Shown here: positions 9,877 to 16,946 of the stretch, one piece after another
How positions within the stretch are numbered: the first letter of the stretch is position 1
Layout of the letters: each line of letters begins with the position of its first letter
Origin: an uncultured Bacteroidota bacterium
GTDB taxonomy: Bacteria; Bacteroidota; Bacteroidia; Flavobacteriales; Flavobacteriaceae
Direction of reading: 5' to 3'
Assembly: GCA_902617285.1 (NCBI GenBank)
Contig: CACMVZ010000007.1
Coordinates: 1-50,433 of the forward strand
DNA: 50,433 nt
Notes under the pieces: generated by a model
What the model was told of the DNA's origin: nothing
Seen by the model: the letters and a program-made list of their open reading frames with translations, nothing else
The model's database searches: none
Program-made: the position numbers and the translations under genes

Positions 9877-9903
9877 TTGAAATTAATTCTTTTCTTAATT
9901 TTG
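9877..9903 (+). promoter_or_regulatory. candidate rpoN promoter (Bacteroidota type)
   Basis: TTG at 9877-9879 and TAATTTTG at 9896-9903, separated by 16 bases, resemble the -33/-7 pair recognised by the Bacteroidota housekeeping sigma factor, whose -7 consensus is TAnnTTTG. The 43-bp gap before rpoN leaves room for a leader of about 10 bases. The spacing is shorter than the usual 19, so this is tentative. Confidence 0.4.
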
Positions 9904-9919
9904 TTTAAGTATTATTAAT

Positions 9920-11347
9920 ATGCTTAATCAGAAATTACAGTTAAAGCTTTCTCAAAAGCTATCACCACAACAGATTCAATTAATGAAACTAATTCAGCTT
10001 ACTACAGCAGAATTAGAACAAAAAATTAAAAATGAAATTGAGGAGAATCCTGCTTTAGAGATGGGTAGTGAAAAAACTGATGCAGATATTGAAAATGATG
10101 AGTTTGAAGTTGATAAAAATGAGGATGTCAATGTGGATGATTTCTTAACAGATATGTCTGAAGATTATGACCATAATCAAAATTATTATTCAGGTGATGA
10201 GGAAAATACTAGCTTTCAAACAAAAGCTTCATATAGCTTTCATCAATATCTGGATAATCAATCAAAAAATTTAATTCTTGATGAAAAATATAAGCCTATT
10301 TGTGATTTTTTAATCGGAAGTATTGATGAAAGTGGTTATTTAAGAAGAGAGATAGAAGATATAATTGATGATTTAGCATTTACACAGAATATAGTAACTT
10401 CAAAAGAAGAAATATTATCAGTATTAAAGAAAATTCAAGAACTGGATCCACCAGGAGTTGGTGCAAGATCTCTAAAAGAATGTCTATTAATTCAATTAAG
10501 AAGAAAAAACTCAAAAGAGTCAATTGATAATTCTATTAAAATCATTGAAAATGATTTTGACTCATTTTCTAAGAAAAAGTTCTCTAAATTATCAGAGAAA
10601 CTAAACTTAAACGAACAAAAATTAAAAGAAGCTATTGAGGAAATTTCAAAATTGAATCCTAAACCAGGAGGTTCAATAACTAGTGATTTTGCTAATAATG
10701 CAATTACTCCAGACTTTATATTAACAATTGAGGATGGAGATTTAATTGTAGAATTAAATAAAAGAAATTCTCCAGAATTAAGACTTTCTAATTCATATAA
10801 AAATATATTAGAAGGATATAAAAAAGATCCAAATAAAACAAAATCACAAAATCAAGCAATTCAATTTTTAAAGCAAAAACTTGATTCAGCAAAATGGTTT
10901 ATTGAAGCAATAGAGCAAAGACATCAAACTCTTTTTCAAACAGTAAATGCAATTGTTAACTTTCAGAAAGATTATTTTTTAACAGGAGAAGAACGTAACC
11001 TTAAACCTATGATTTTAAAAGACATTGCTGAAAAAATTAATCTAGATATTTCTACTGTTTCAAGAGTTGCAAATAGTAAGTATATGGATTCACCGTATGG
11101 AATTCGGCTTTTAAAAAGCTACTTCTCTGAGGGAATGAAAAATAGTGACGGAGATGATATATCAACAATTGAGATAAAAAGAATCTTAAAAGAGATTGTA
11201 GAATCTGAAGATAAAATAAAGCCATTATCTGATTTTGATTTATCCAGTAAATTGTCTACTAAAGGGTTTAAAGTTGCAAGAAGAACAGTTGCCAAATATA
11301 GAGAGCAATTAGATATTCCAGTTGCAAGATTAAGAAAAGAATTATAA
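9920..11347 (+). CDS. rpoN: RNA polymerase sigma-54 factor
   Basis: A 475-residue sigma-54. The Gln- and Leu-rich region I (residues 1-50, with LSPQQIQLMKLIQL) contacts enhancer-binding ATPases. An acidic region II (about 50-105) follows, then the core-binding domain (LDPPGVGARSLKECL near 174-188), and the DNA-binding region with the RpoN box ARRTVAKYRE near residue 453. All parts are present, so it should be functional. It follows asnS, an association common in Flavobacteriia. No sigma-54 activator lies in this window. Its end overlaps the convergent barrel gene by 6 bases. Confidence 0.96.
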   Translation: MLNQKLQLKLSQKLSPQQIQLMKLIQLTTAELEQKIKNEIEENPALEMGSEKTDADIENDEFEVDKNEDVNVDDFLTDMSEDYDHNQNYYSGDEENTSFQTKASYSFHQYLDNQSKNLILDEKYKPICDFLIGSIDESGYLRREIEDIIDDLAFTQNIVTSKEEILSVLKKIQELDPPGVGARSLKECLLIQLRRKNSKESIDNSIKIIENDFDSFSKKKFSKLSEKLNLNEQKLKEAIEEISKLNPKPGGSITSDFANNAITPDFILTIEDGDLIVELNKRNSPELRLSNSYKNILEGYKKDPNKTKSQNQAIQFLKQKLDSAKWFIEAIEQRHQTLFQTVNAIVNFQKDYFLTGEERNLKPMILKDIAEKINLDISTVSRVANSKYMDSPYGIRLLKSYFSEGMKNSDGDDISTIEIKRILKEIVESEDKIKPLSDFDLSSKLSTKGFKVARRTVAKYREQLDIPVARLRKEL

Positions 11348-12037
11348 CAAATAAAAAATAAGTCCAAGTCTAAAAAAACCTACATTTAGAATATTTCCAT
11401 CTAATGTTTTTTGATTTTTTATTAAAGGATTTAAATCATATTCTAGGGAAATATTCCATGTATTGTATCCAGCGTTAAGATATATAGATGAAGTCCAATC
11501 TTGAATATCTTTAATTTTTAATTCTTTTCCATAAGATGGATTTGAATATAATGAAAAATTCTTTTTAATCTTAAAGCCAGAATATATTCTCCAAAACCTG
11601 TAAACATCCAAAGAAGAATTTCGCCACCTAAATTCGATAGGAATAGCTATTGATGAAAATGATATTTTATTCTTGGATTCAAGAAACCTACTTATTATAA
11701 TATCATAATTTATTTCACCATTAACTTCTACTGGTTGAATATTAGATGTAAATAAGTTTCTCTCAAATCCTAGACCAATTCCTAAAGCATTGTTAGAAGT
11801 TTTATTTAAGGGGATATCTCTTATAAAACCAATTTGAAAATTACCAGAGAATCCATTTTGTTTGAAATCAGGTACTTGCTCAGTCTGAATAAAATAACTT
11901 GAGCCAAAGTAAAATTGATCTTCTCTGTAGAAATCTTCTCTATTAATATCTTGAGCAATTAAGCTATATGTTGAACTTATAAAAAAGAGTAAAATTGTTA
12001 ACTTTTTACTAGTTGAAATTTTGAGTATAATCTCCAA
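11342..12037 (-). CDS. outer-membrane beta-barrel protein, PorT-like family
   Basis: A 231-residue protein with an N-terminal signal peptide (hydrophobic residues about 13-27, probable cleavage near SLIAQ), then alternating amphipathic strands rich in aromatic residues and ending in aromatic/hydrophobic LIFYLL, typical of a small outer-membrane barrel. It resembles the porin/PorT-like superfamily of Bacteroidota; I do not claim it is the type IX secretion protein PorT. It is last in the ExbB/ExbD operon, and its ATG lies 29 bases inside the upstream exbD, so translation is probably coupled. A role as outer-membrane partner of the proton channel is inference. Confidence 0.7.
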   Translation of the reverse strand: MEIILKISTSKKLTILLFFISSTYSLIAQDINREDFYREDQFYFGSSYFIQTEQVPDFKQNGFSGNFQIGFIRDIPLNKTSNNALGIGLGFERNLFTSNIQPVEVNGEINYDIIISRFLESKNKISFSSIAIPIEFRWRNSSLDVYRFWRIYSGFKIKKNFSLYSNPSYGKELKIKDIQDWTSSIYLNAGYNTWNISLEYDLNPLIKNQKTLDGNILNVGFFRLGLIFYLL

Positions 12038-12491
12038 CTCTAGTAGTATAATTTAGTTTTAGTGCGTTAACCTTACGTAACTCTTGTTTGATATCACTTA
12101 TGATTCCCATTTTAGTGTCACTATCAACTTTTAGTGCAGTTGTTAGAACATTTTGAAGCTCTTGACGTTTTGCAGCTCTTTCAGCAAGAACAAATGCGCC
12201 AACCTCCTCAACAGTCCCAAACTTGTCATTAAGTTGAATTTTGGCTGAGGTACCATAAGTATCAATATATCTGCTAGATGGTTTACCAGCATAAATATAA
12301 ATTACTCTATCCTTTTTATCTAGCTTTTGAACTTGATCGGCAGCAGGTAAAGTATTTTGTACCATAAGAGTACTATCTCTCATAACAGTTGCCACCATAA
12401 AAAAGAATAACAACATAAAAACTATATCTGGAAGAGATGCAGTAGATATTGCAGGTAGATCTCCACTTTTATTTTTTTTAAATTTTGCCAT
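12009..12491 (-). CDS. exbD: ExbD/TolR family protein (second copy)
   Basis: A 160-residue ExbD/TolR protein: a short basic cytoplasmic tail, one membrane helix (about residues 20-37, ASLPDIVFMLLFFFMVAT) with the expected proton-carrying aspartate D22, then a periplasmic domain. With an ExbB-type pentamer it would turn proton flow into movement of the periplasmic domain. The periplasmic part carries the IYIYAGKPSSRYIDTYG segment common in Bacteroidota ExbDs. It starts 1 base after the other exbD and overlaps the barrel gene by 29 bases. Confidence 0.9.
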   Translation of the reverse strand: MAKFKKNKSGDLPAISTASLPDIVFMLLFFFMVATVMRDSTLMVQNTLPAADQVQKLDKKDRVIYIYAGKPSSRYIDTYGTSAKIQLNDKFGTVEEVGAFVLAERAAKRQELQNVLTTALKVDSDTKMGIISDIKQELRKVNALKLNYTTRVGDYTQNFN

Positions 12492-12492
12492 A

Positions 12493-13116
12493 TTAATTTA
12501 CTTTACTTGGTTCAGCCTCAGATAACTTTTGCGGGTACAATGCTTTTATAACATCTAGTTTTTCTTTCAGACTAGACTTGTCATCAAGAGAAGTTCTAGG
12601 GTCACTATACCTAAGATCAGCCTCAACATAAGTTAAAGCCTCATTAGGATATAATCTAGCAAATTCTCTATTTCTGAGAACATTGTATGCTGCAACTAAC
12701 TCGTTTTGAACTGCTATATAAACTTTATATTCAGTCTCTCTATCATTTTTTAGAGATATAATTGCTTTATCAGGGTTATCTGATGACCTTGGGTCCCTAT
12801 TACCTTGACAATAATCACACGCTTCTTCTCCAGAACCTCCTCCGTTGTCAAGAAAATCTACTGCGAGATTTCTTAGATCTTTAATATCAGTTAATTCTTC
12901 TTCAACTAACAGCTGATTATTTTTATTTACTACAACTGTGAAAATATTTTTTTGTCTGATTATTGGTGGATCAATTTGTTCCTCCATAGGAGGCAACTTT
13001 CTATTAATACCACTATCAGTCTCAATTGTTGTAGTAACAAGAAAGAAAATCAAAAGTAGAAAGGCAATATCAGCCATCGACCCTGCATTAACTTCTGGTG
13101 ACTTTCTTCTAGCCAT
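12493..13116 (-). CDS. exbD: ExbD/TolR family protein with periplasmic CxxC
   Basis: A 207-residue ExbD/TolR protein. The membrane helix (about residues 13-30) contains D16 in the SMADIAFLLLIFFLVTT motif, the expected proton-binding aspartate. The periplasmic domain is longer than in a typical ExbD of about 140 residues and holds a Gly-rich insertion followed by CDYC (C100, C103), which could form a disulfide or bind a metal. It lies 3 bases after the 4-TM gene and 1 base before the second exbD. Two ExbDs in one operon may form a heteromeric rotor. Confidence 0.9.
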   Translation of the reverse strand: MARRKSPEVNAGSMADIAFLLLIFFLVTTTIETDSGINRKLPPMEEQIDPPIIRQKNIFTVVVNKNNQLLVEEELTDIKDLRNLAVDFLDNGGGSGEEACDYCQGNRDPRSSDNPDKAIISLKNDRETEYKVYIAVQNELVAAYNVLRNREFARLYPNEALTYVEADLRYSDPRTSLDDKSSLKEKLDVIKALYPQKLSEAEPSKVN

Positions 13117-13119
13117 AAT

Positions 13120-13569
13120 TTACTTTTTTATAAATTTTTTACCTCCTGAAAAAATCATTAGTCCAACTGCAACAATAACTAAAATGTAAAATACTCTAAT
13201 ACCAGTACCTACAAGTCTTGAACCAATAGCTGACAAAACTTTACCATCTCTCAATGGGGTTTCAACACCACTTGATAGAACAAATGCAATAACTACTACA
13301 CCTAGAAATAATCCAACAGAAGTTAACGCACTTTTCATCTTAGCCTTATCTTTTGCTAAACCTCTTAAGGAAAATATTAGGGTTACAATTACGGCAATAA
13401 AAAGTATTAATTGACTTAGAAGTATAATTGGAGTAATAACTCCAAAGTTTCCAGAGGCAGCAGACATTTTAATAGTATCATCTCCTGTTCCAAAAACTAA
13501 GAAAAGAAATATAATACCTAACACACCTAGAGTTATGCACCCTATTTTTGTAATTTTTTGAAGATTCAT
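13120..13569 (-). CDS. conserved 4-TM membrane protein of the ExbB/ExbD operon
   Basis: A 149-residue protein with four predicted membrane helices (about residues 8-27, 44-66, 83-101 and 122-143). I recognise no enzymatic motif. It is encoded between exbB (6 bases upstream) and the first exbD (3 bases downstream), and Bacteroidota ExbBD operons often carry such an extra membrane protein. A role as accessory subunit of the proton channel is inferred from position only. Confidence 0.65.
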   Translation of the reverse strand: MNLQKITKIGCITLGVLGIIFLFLVFGTGDDTIKMSAASGNFGVITPIILLSQLILFIAVIVTLIFSLRGLAKDKAKMKSALTSVGLFLGVVVIAFVLSSGVETPLRDGKVLSAIGSRLVGTGIRVFYILVIVAVGLMIFSGGKKFIKK

Positions 13570-13575
13570 ATTAAA

Positions 13576-14358
13576 CTATTTTTTTTGAGCTGAAAGAATA
13601 TCAATTAAAGTAATTGATGCATCTTCCATATCATTTACAATTGAATCAATTTTTGCAACTATATAGTTATAGAATACTTGAAGTATAATGGCAACAATAA
13701 GACCAAATACTGTAGTTAAAAGTGCAACTTTAATACCACCAGCAACAAGTGATGGTTGCATATCACCAGCAGCCTCAATTCTATCAAAAGCAGTAATCAT
13801 TCCAATCACAGTTCCCATAAATCCAAGCATAGGTGCAAGTGCAATAAATAATGATATCCATGAAACATTTTTTTCTAGCTGTCCCATTTGTACACCACCA
13901 TAAGAAATTACAGCTTTCTCTGCAGAATCAACTCCATCCTTTGCTCTATCTAAACCTTGATAAAAGATTGATGCTACAGGTCCTTTTGTATTTCTACATA
14001 CTTCCTTTGCAGCGTCAACACCACCTGATTTAAGAGCGTCTTCAACATCACCAGTTAACTTTTCTGTATTAGTAGTTGATAAATTAAGATATATAATTCT
14101 TTCAATTGAGATAGCTAAACCAAGTATAAGACATATAAGTACAATCCCCATAAAGCTTGGACCACCTTCAATAAAACGCTTTTTTAATTCTTGAGTAAAG
14201 CCAGCAGAAGCTTCACCCGAAGTAGCTTCCATCATAGGTTCGTCTTGTGAATCCTGGATAGTGATTACACTATTTACTGTTGTAGTTGCATAAACGTTAT
14301 TTGTGAACGAAGTACCAACAAAAACAGATAGGATTAATGCAAATAATATTTTTTTCAT
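13576..14358 (-). CDS. exbB: MotA/TolQ/ExbB proton channel family protein
   Basis: A 260-residue ExbB/TolQ protein. It starts with a signal-like hydrophobic segment (residues 4-22) and a linker, then has three membrane helices (about 68-88, 167-187, 205-230). The APMLGFMGTVIGMITAFDRI block with the following GIKVALLTTVFGLIVAI block is the hallmark of the proton-conducting core. An N-terminal extra segment of this kind is frequent in Bacteroidota. It is first in a five-gene - strand operon and has a good candidate promoter upstream. No tonB gene is nearby, so the partner may differ from the TonB system. Confidence 0.92.
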   Translation of the reverse strand: MKKILFALILSVFVGTSFTNNVYATTTVNSVITIQDSQDEPMMEATSGEASAGFTQELKKRFIEGGPSFMGIVLICLILGLAISIERIIYLNLSTTNTEKLTGDVEDALKSGGVDAAKEVCRNTKGPVASIFYQGLDRAKDGVDSAEKAVISYGGVQMGQLEKNVSWISLFIALAPMLGFMGTVIGMITAFDRIEAAGDMQPSLVAGGIKVALLTTVFGLIVAIILQVFYNYIVAKIDSIVNDMEDASITLIDILSAQKK

Positions 14359-14387
14359 TTTTCTAATATTTTCAATAATTGAGAATC

Positions 14388-14418
14388 GAAAGATATAAAA
14401 ATTATTATATGATTCAAA
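14388..14418 (-). promoter_or_regulatory. candidate promoter of the exbB operon
   Basis: On the - strand, TTTG (complement of 14415-14418) is followed after exactly 19 bases by TATCTTTC (complement of 14388-14395). This matches the Bacteroidota consensus TTTG-N19-TAnnTTTG with one mismatch at the last base. The predicted start lies about 24 bases before the exbB ATG. It is the best-spaced promoter in the window. Confidence 0.5.
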
Positions 14419-14431
14419 TTTTTTTTGAATC
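14411..14431. promoter_or_regulatory. perfect palindrome overlapping the -33 element of exbB
   Basis: GATTCAAA (14411-14418) and TTTGAATC (14424-14431) form an 8-bp inverted repeat around five T residues. It overlaps the predicted -33 box of exbB and lies downstream of the PqaA-like gene on the same strand. It could be a repressor operator or an AT-rich transcription terminator. A further half-like CGATTC occurs at the -7 element (complement of 14384-14389). Confidence 0.35.
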
Positions 14432-14462
14432 GATAATTTTCTTTTTTTAACTAAAAAATAAC

Positions 14463-15863
14463 CTAATATTTTACTTGATATTTTTCATATGGATATGTTT
14501 CTGGTAGAACATATGGTCCAGTTGAAATTATTAAAGGAAAATCAGAATCTGGATCAATTACAAACTCTACCATTATTGCCTTGTAACCTATAGTATCTTG
14601 ACCTAAATCAACAATATATCTATTATTATCTGTTTTTTGAATTATAGATTGGGTCCATAACTCGCCTTCTTCCCATAATCTAAAATCTCTTCCTTCTTCG
14701 TTCCTAGCAGTCCATAAAGAGACATCATATTCACCACTATAATTTAATATTGCCTCTATAAAATTTTTATCTTTATCTAATTTCCATTTTAATGATGGAA
14801 TCTCAATATTATTTACAATTCTGTAAAAATAACCTACAAGATCATTATTGAGGTATCTTCCATTTAAAGAGTGATTAGCATTTGGAACATATCTTAAAAT
14901 TTTATTACCAGGCAATTCATCATAATAGAATTTCCAAGAGTCAGTTGAGAAGAACTCATCTGAGCCTGCATTAATAATATATTTAGGCATAGTAAATTGA
15001 TCTTTAAATGAATATGGTTCAATATAGCTCATAAGCACCTTAAATTCTTCCGTTTCCATCCAGTCTTGAATATTATAGTTTACATATTCCTGAACTGCAA
15101 GTGAAAATTCTCCATAGCTTCGGAAGTGATTCTCAAAAGAAGGAACTAAATTAAGCATGTCTATTACCATTGGAACAACTCCAACAACTCTTTCATCAAA
15201 TGCAGCGGTTGTCCATGCAGTCCATCCCCTTTTAGATGCACCCGAGACTACAAATTCCGTTAATTTTTTATTGTTCTGTGCAACAATTTCTTGAGCTAAA
15301 TCCATCGATCTAACCACAGCTCTTGTCATTGGCAATCTAGGCAACCACTCAATATTTTTTTTATTAGCACCTCTCTCTAAAAACTGACTCCAAGCAAATG
15401 CAATTAGATCATCTTCAACAAAATTTTCTTGATCTGAATCCAAGAAATTAATAGGCTGAAAAGGCACATTACTAACATTTACAATTACTGACTTGGTTTC
15501 AATTGCATATTCAGCAGATTTAGAATCTAACCTAAAAAAATCCTCTTCTTTAACACCCCCATCTATAAACATTATACCTGTAGAGGTTTGAGTGTTTTTA
15601 GGAATTATAATATCAACATAATGCCACCATTCAACTTGATCAACTTTTTTTGAATCTAACCACTCACCAGATATCATTTTAATATGATAACCAGTCCATT
15701 CATCTTTGTATATTATTTCTTCAATTTCATAGCTAAATTCATCTTTTGTTGACTCAATATATTCTTCCATAGATATATAACCCTCATTAGATAAAAATGT
15801 ATAATTAAGTATGAAGTATGTTGCTACAATTGTGAAGACTATAAATATTTTTTTTAATGACAT
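14463..15863 (-). CDS. PhoPQ-activated pathogenicity-related (PqaA-like) alpha/beta hydrolase
   Basis: A 466-residue protein of the PhoPQ-regulated PqaA family, an alpha/beta-hydrolase-like group. A hydrophobic N-terminus (residues 5-22) suggests export or a membrane anchor. The EWWHYVDIIIP block (about 78-88), the nucleophile elbow VSGASKRGWTAW (S210), the YIINAGSDEFF acid region and NANHSLNGR with a candidate catalytic His are all visible. The reaction and substrate are unknown. It is last in a probable operon with a GH3 glucosidase and a FabH-like enzyme, 20 bases after the latter. Confidence 0.85.
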   Translation of the reverse strand: MSLKKIFIVFTIVATYFILNYTFLSNEGYISMEEYIESTKDEFSYEIEEIIYKDEWTGYHIKMISGEWLDSKKVDQVEWWHYVDIIIPKNTQTSTGIMFIDGGVKEEDFFRLDSKSAEYAIETKSVIVNVSNVPFQPINFLDSDQENFVEDDLIAFAWSQFLERGANKKNIEWLPRLPMTRAVVRSMDLAQEIVAQNNKKLTEFVVSGASKRGWTAWTTAAFDERVVGVVPMVIDMLNLVPSFENHFRSYGEFSLAVQEYVNYNIQDWMETEEFKVLMSYIEPYSFKDQFTMPKYIINAGSDEFFSTDSWKFYYDELPGNKILRYVPNANHSLNGRYLNNDLVGYFYRIVNNIEIPSLKWKLDKDKNFIEAILNYSGEYDVSLWTARNEEGRDFRLWEEGELWTQSIIQKTDNNRYIVDLGQDTIGYKAIMVEFVIDPDSDFPLIISTGPYVLPETYPYEKYQVKY

Positions 15864-15883
15864 TTTTTATAATTTTAATTTTA

Positions 15884-16891
15884 CTACCATTTAATAATTG
15901 TACTTCCCCATGTAAAACCACTTCCAAAAGCTGCAAGAACAACTATATCGCCTGATTTTATTTTACCTTCCTGAAATGCCTCTGTTAATGCAATAGGAAT
16001 TGATCCAGCAGTAGTATTGCCATATTTTTGAATATTATTATATACTTGATCATCTGATAAACCAAACTTTTTTTGAACAAATTGAGATATTCTAAGGTTT
16101 GCCTGATGAGGAATTAGCATATCTATTTGATCAGGCTTAAGGCCATTATTATTTAACCCCTCCATTATGACCTCCGAAAATCTAACCACTGCATTTTTAA
16201 ATACTAACTGACCATTCATATATGGGTAGTAAGATATATCATCAGGATCATTTGCTTTTAAAATTTCTGGAACCCATCTGTTTGTACTAGGACCTATTAA
16301 TGACAGTTCTTCTGCATGCTTTCCTTCTGAATGAAGGTGAGATGAAAGAATCCCTTTTGAAAGATCTTCTTCCCTAGTAACAACAGCAGCACCTGCCCCA
16401 TCACCAAAAATTACACTTACACCTCTTCCTCTTGTTGTAAAATCTAGTCCTCCTGAATGATTTTCTGAACCAATCACAAGGATGTTTTTATACATACCAG
16501 ATTTGATAAATTGATCAGCAGTTGAAATGGCATAAATGAACCCTGAACACTGATTTCTTATATCCATGGCAGGACAAGTAGGAATATCAAGCTCTTCTTG
16601 AGCAAGAACTCCGCTTCCAGGAAAATAATAGTCTGGACTTAAAGTAGCAAATAGTATTAAGTCAATATCATCTTTATCAATGCCTGCTCTTTCTATTGCA
16701 ATTTTAGCAGCTTTAACCCCCATAACGACAGTTGAATTACCATCACCTTTTTTAATATGTCTTCTTTCTTTTATTCCTGTTCTTTCAATTATCCATTCAT
16801 TGGAGGTATCCATAATTTTAGAAAGATCATCATTTGTAACAATATTTTCTGGAACATACATTCCAAGCCCCGAAATTCTTGAGTTATACAT
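15884..16891 (-). CDS. fabH: 3-oxoacyl-ACP synthase III (KAS III, FabH)
   Basis: A 335-residue KAS III. The catalytic triad is complete: C115 in DIRNQCSGFIYA, H262 in IPHQANLRI and N292 in KYGNTTAGSIP. KAS III joins acetyl- or branched acyl-CoA to malonyl-ACP to begin fatty-acid synthesis. The arginine- and glutamine-containing sequence before the active Cys differs from the usual DxxxACAGF of primary FabH, and the gene is not in a fab operon but between GH3 and PqaA-like genes. It may thus be a second, specialised synthase. That is inference; the fold and triad are clear. Confidence 0.88.
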   Translation of the reverse strand: MYNSRISGLGMYVPENIVTNDDLSKIMDTSNEWIIERTGIKERRHIKKGDGNSTVVMGVKAAKIAIERAGIDKDDIDLILFATLSPDYYFPGSGVLAQEELDIPTCPAMDIRNQCSGFIYAISTADQFIKSGMYKNILVIGSENHSGGLDFTTRGRGVSVIFGDGAGAAVVTREEDLSKGILSSHLHSEGKHAEELSLIGPSTNRWVPEILKANDPDDISYYPYMNGQLVFKNAVVRFSEVIMEGLNNNGLKPDQIDMLIPHQANLRISQFVQKKFGLSDDQVYNNIQKYGNTTAGSIPIALTEAFQEGKIKSGDIVVLAAFGSGFTWGSTIIKW

Positions 16892-16946
16892 TTGTAAGGT
16901 TTTTTGTCAAGTTAATAAATTTTATTTTGGAAAATTTAAATTCTAA

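Noticed and set aside
11342-12037. Type IX secretion protein PorT
   Set aside because: The barrel resembles the broad PorT-like family, but the gene is in an ExbB/ExbD operon and no other secretion gene is near, so the specific name is not supported.
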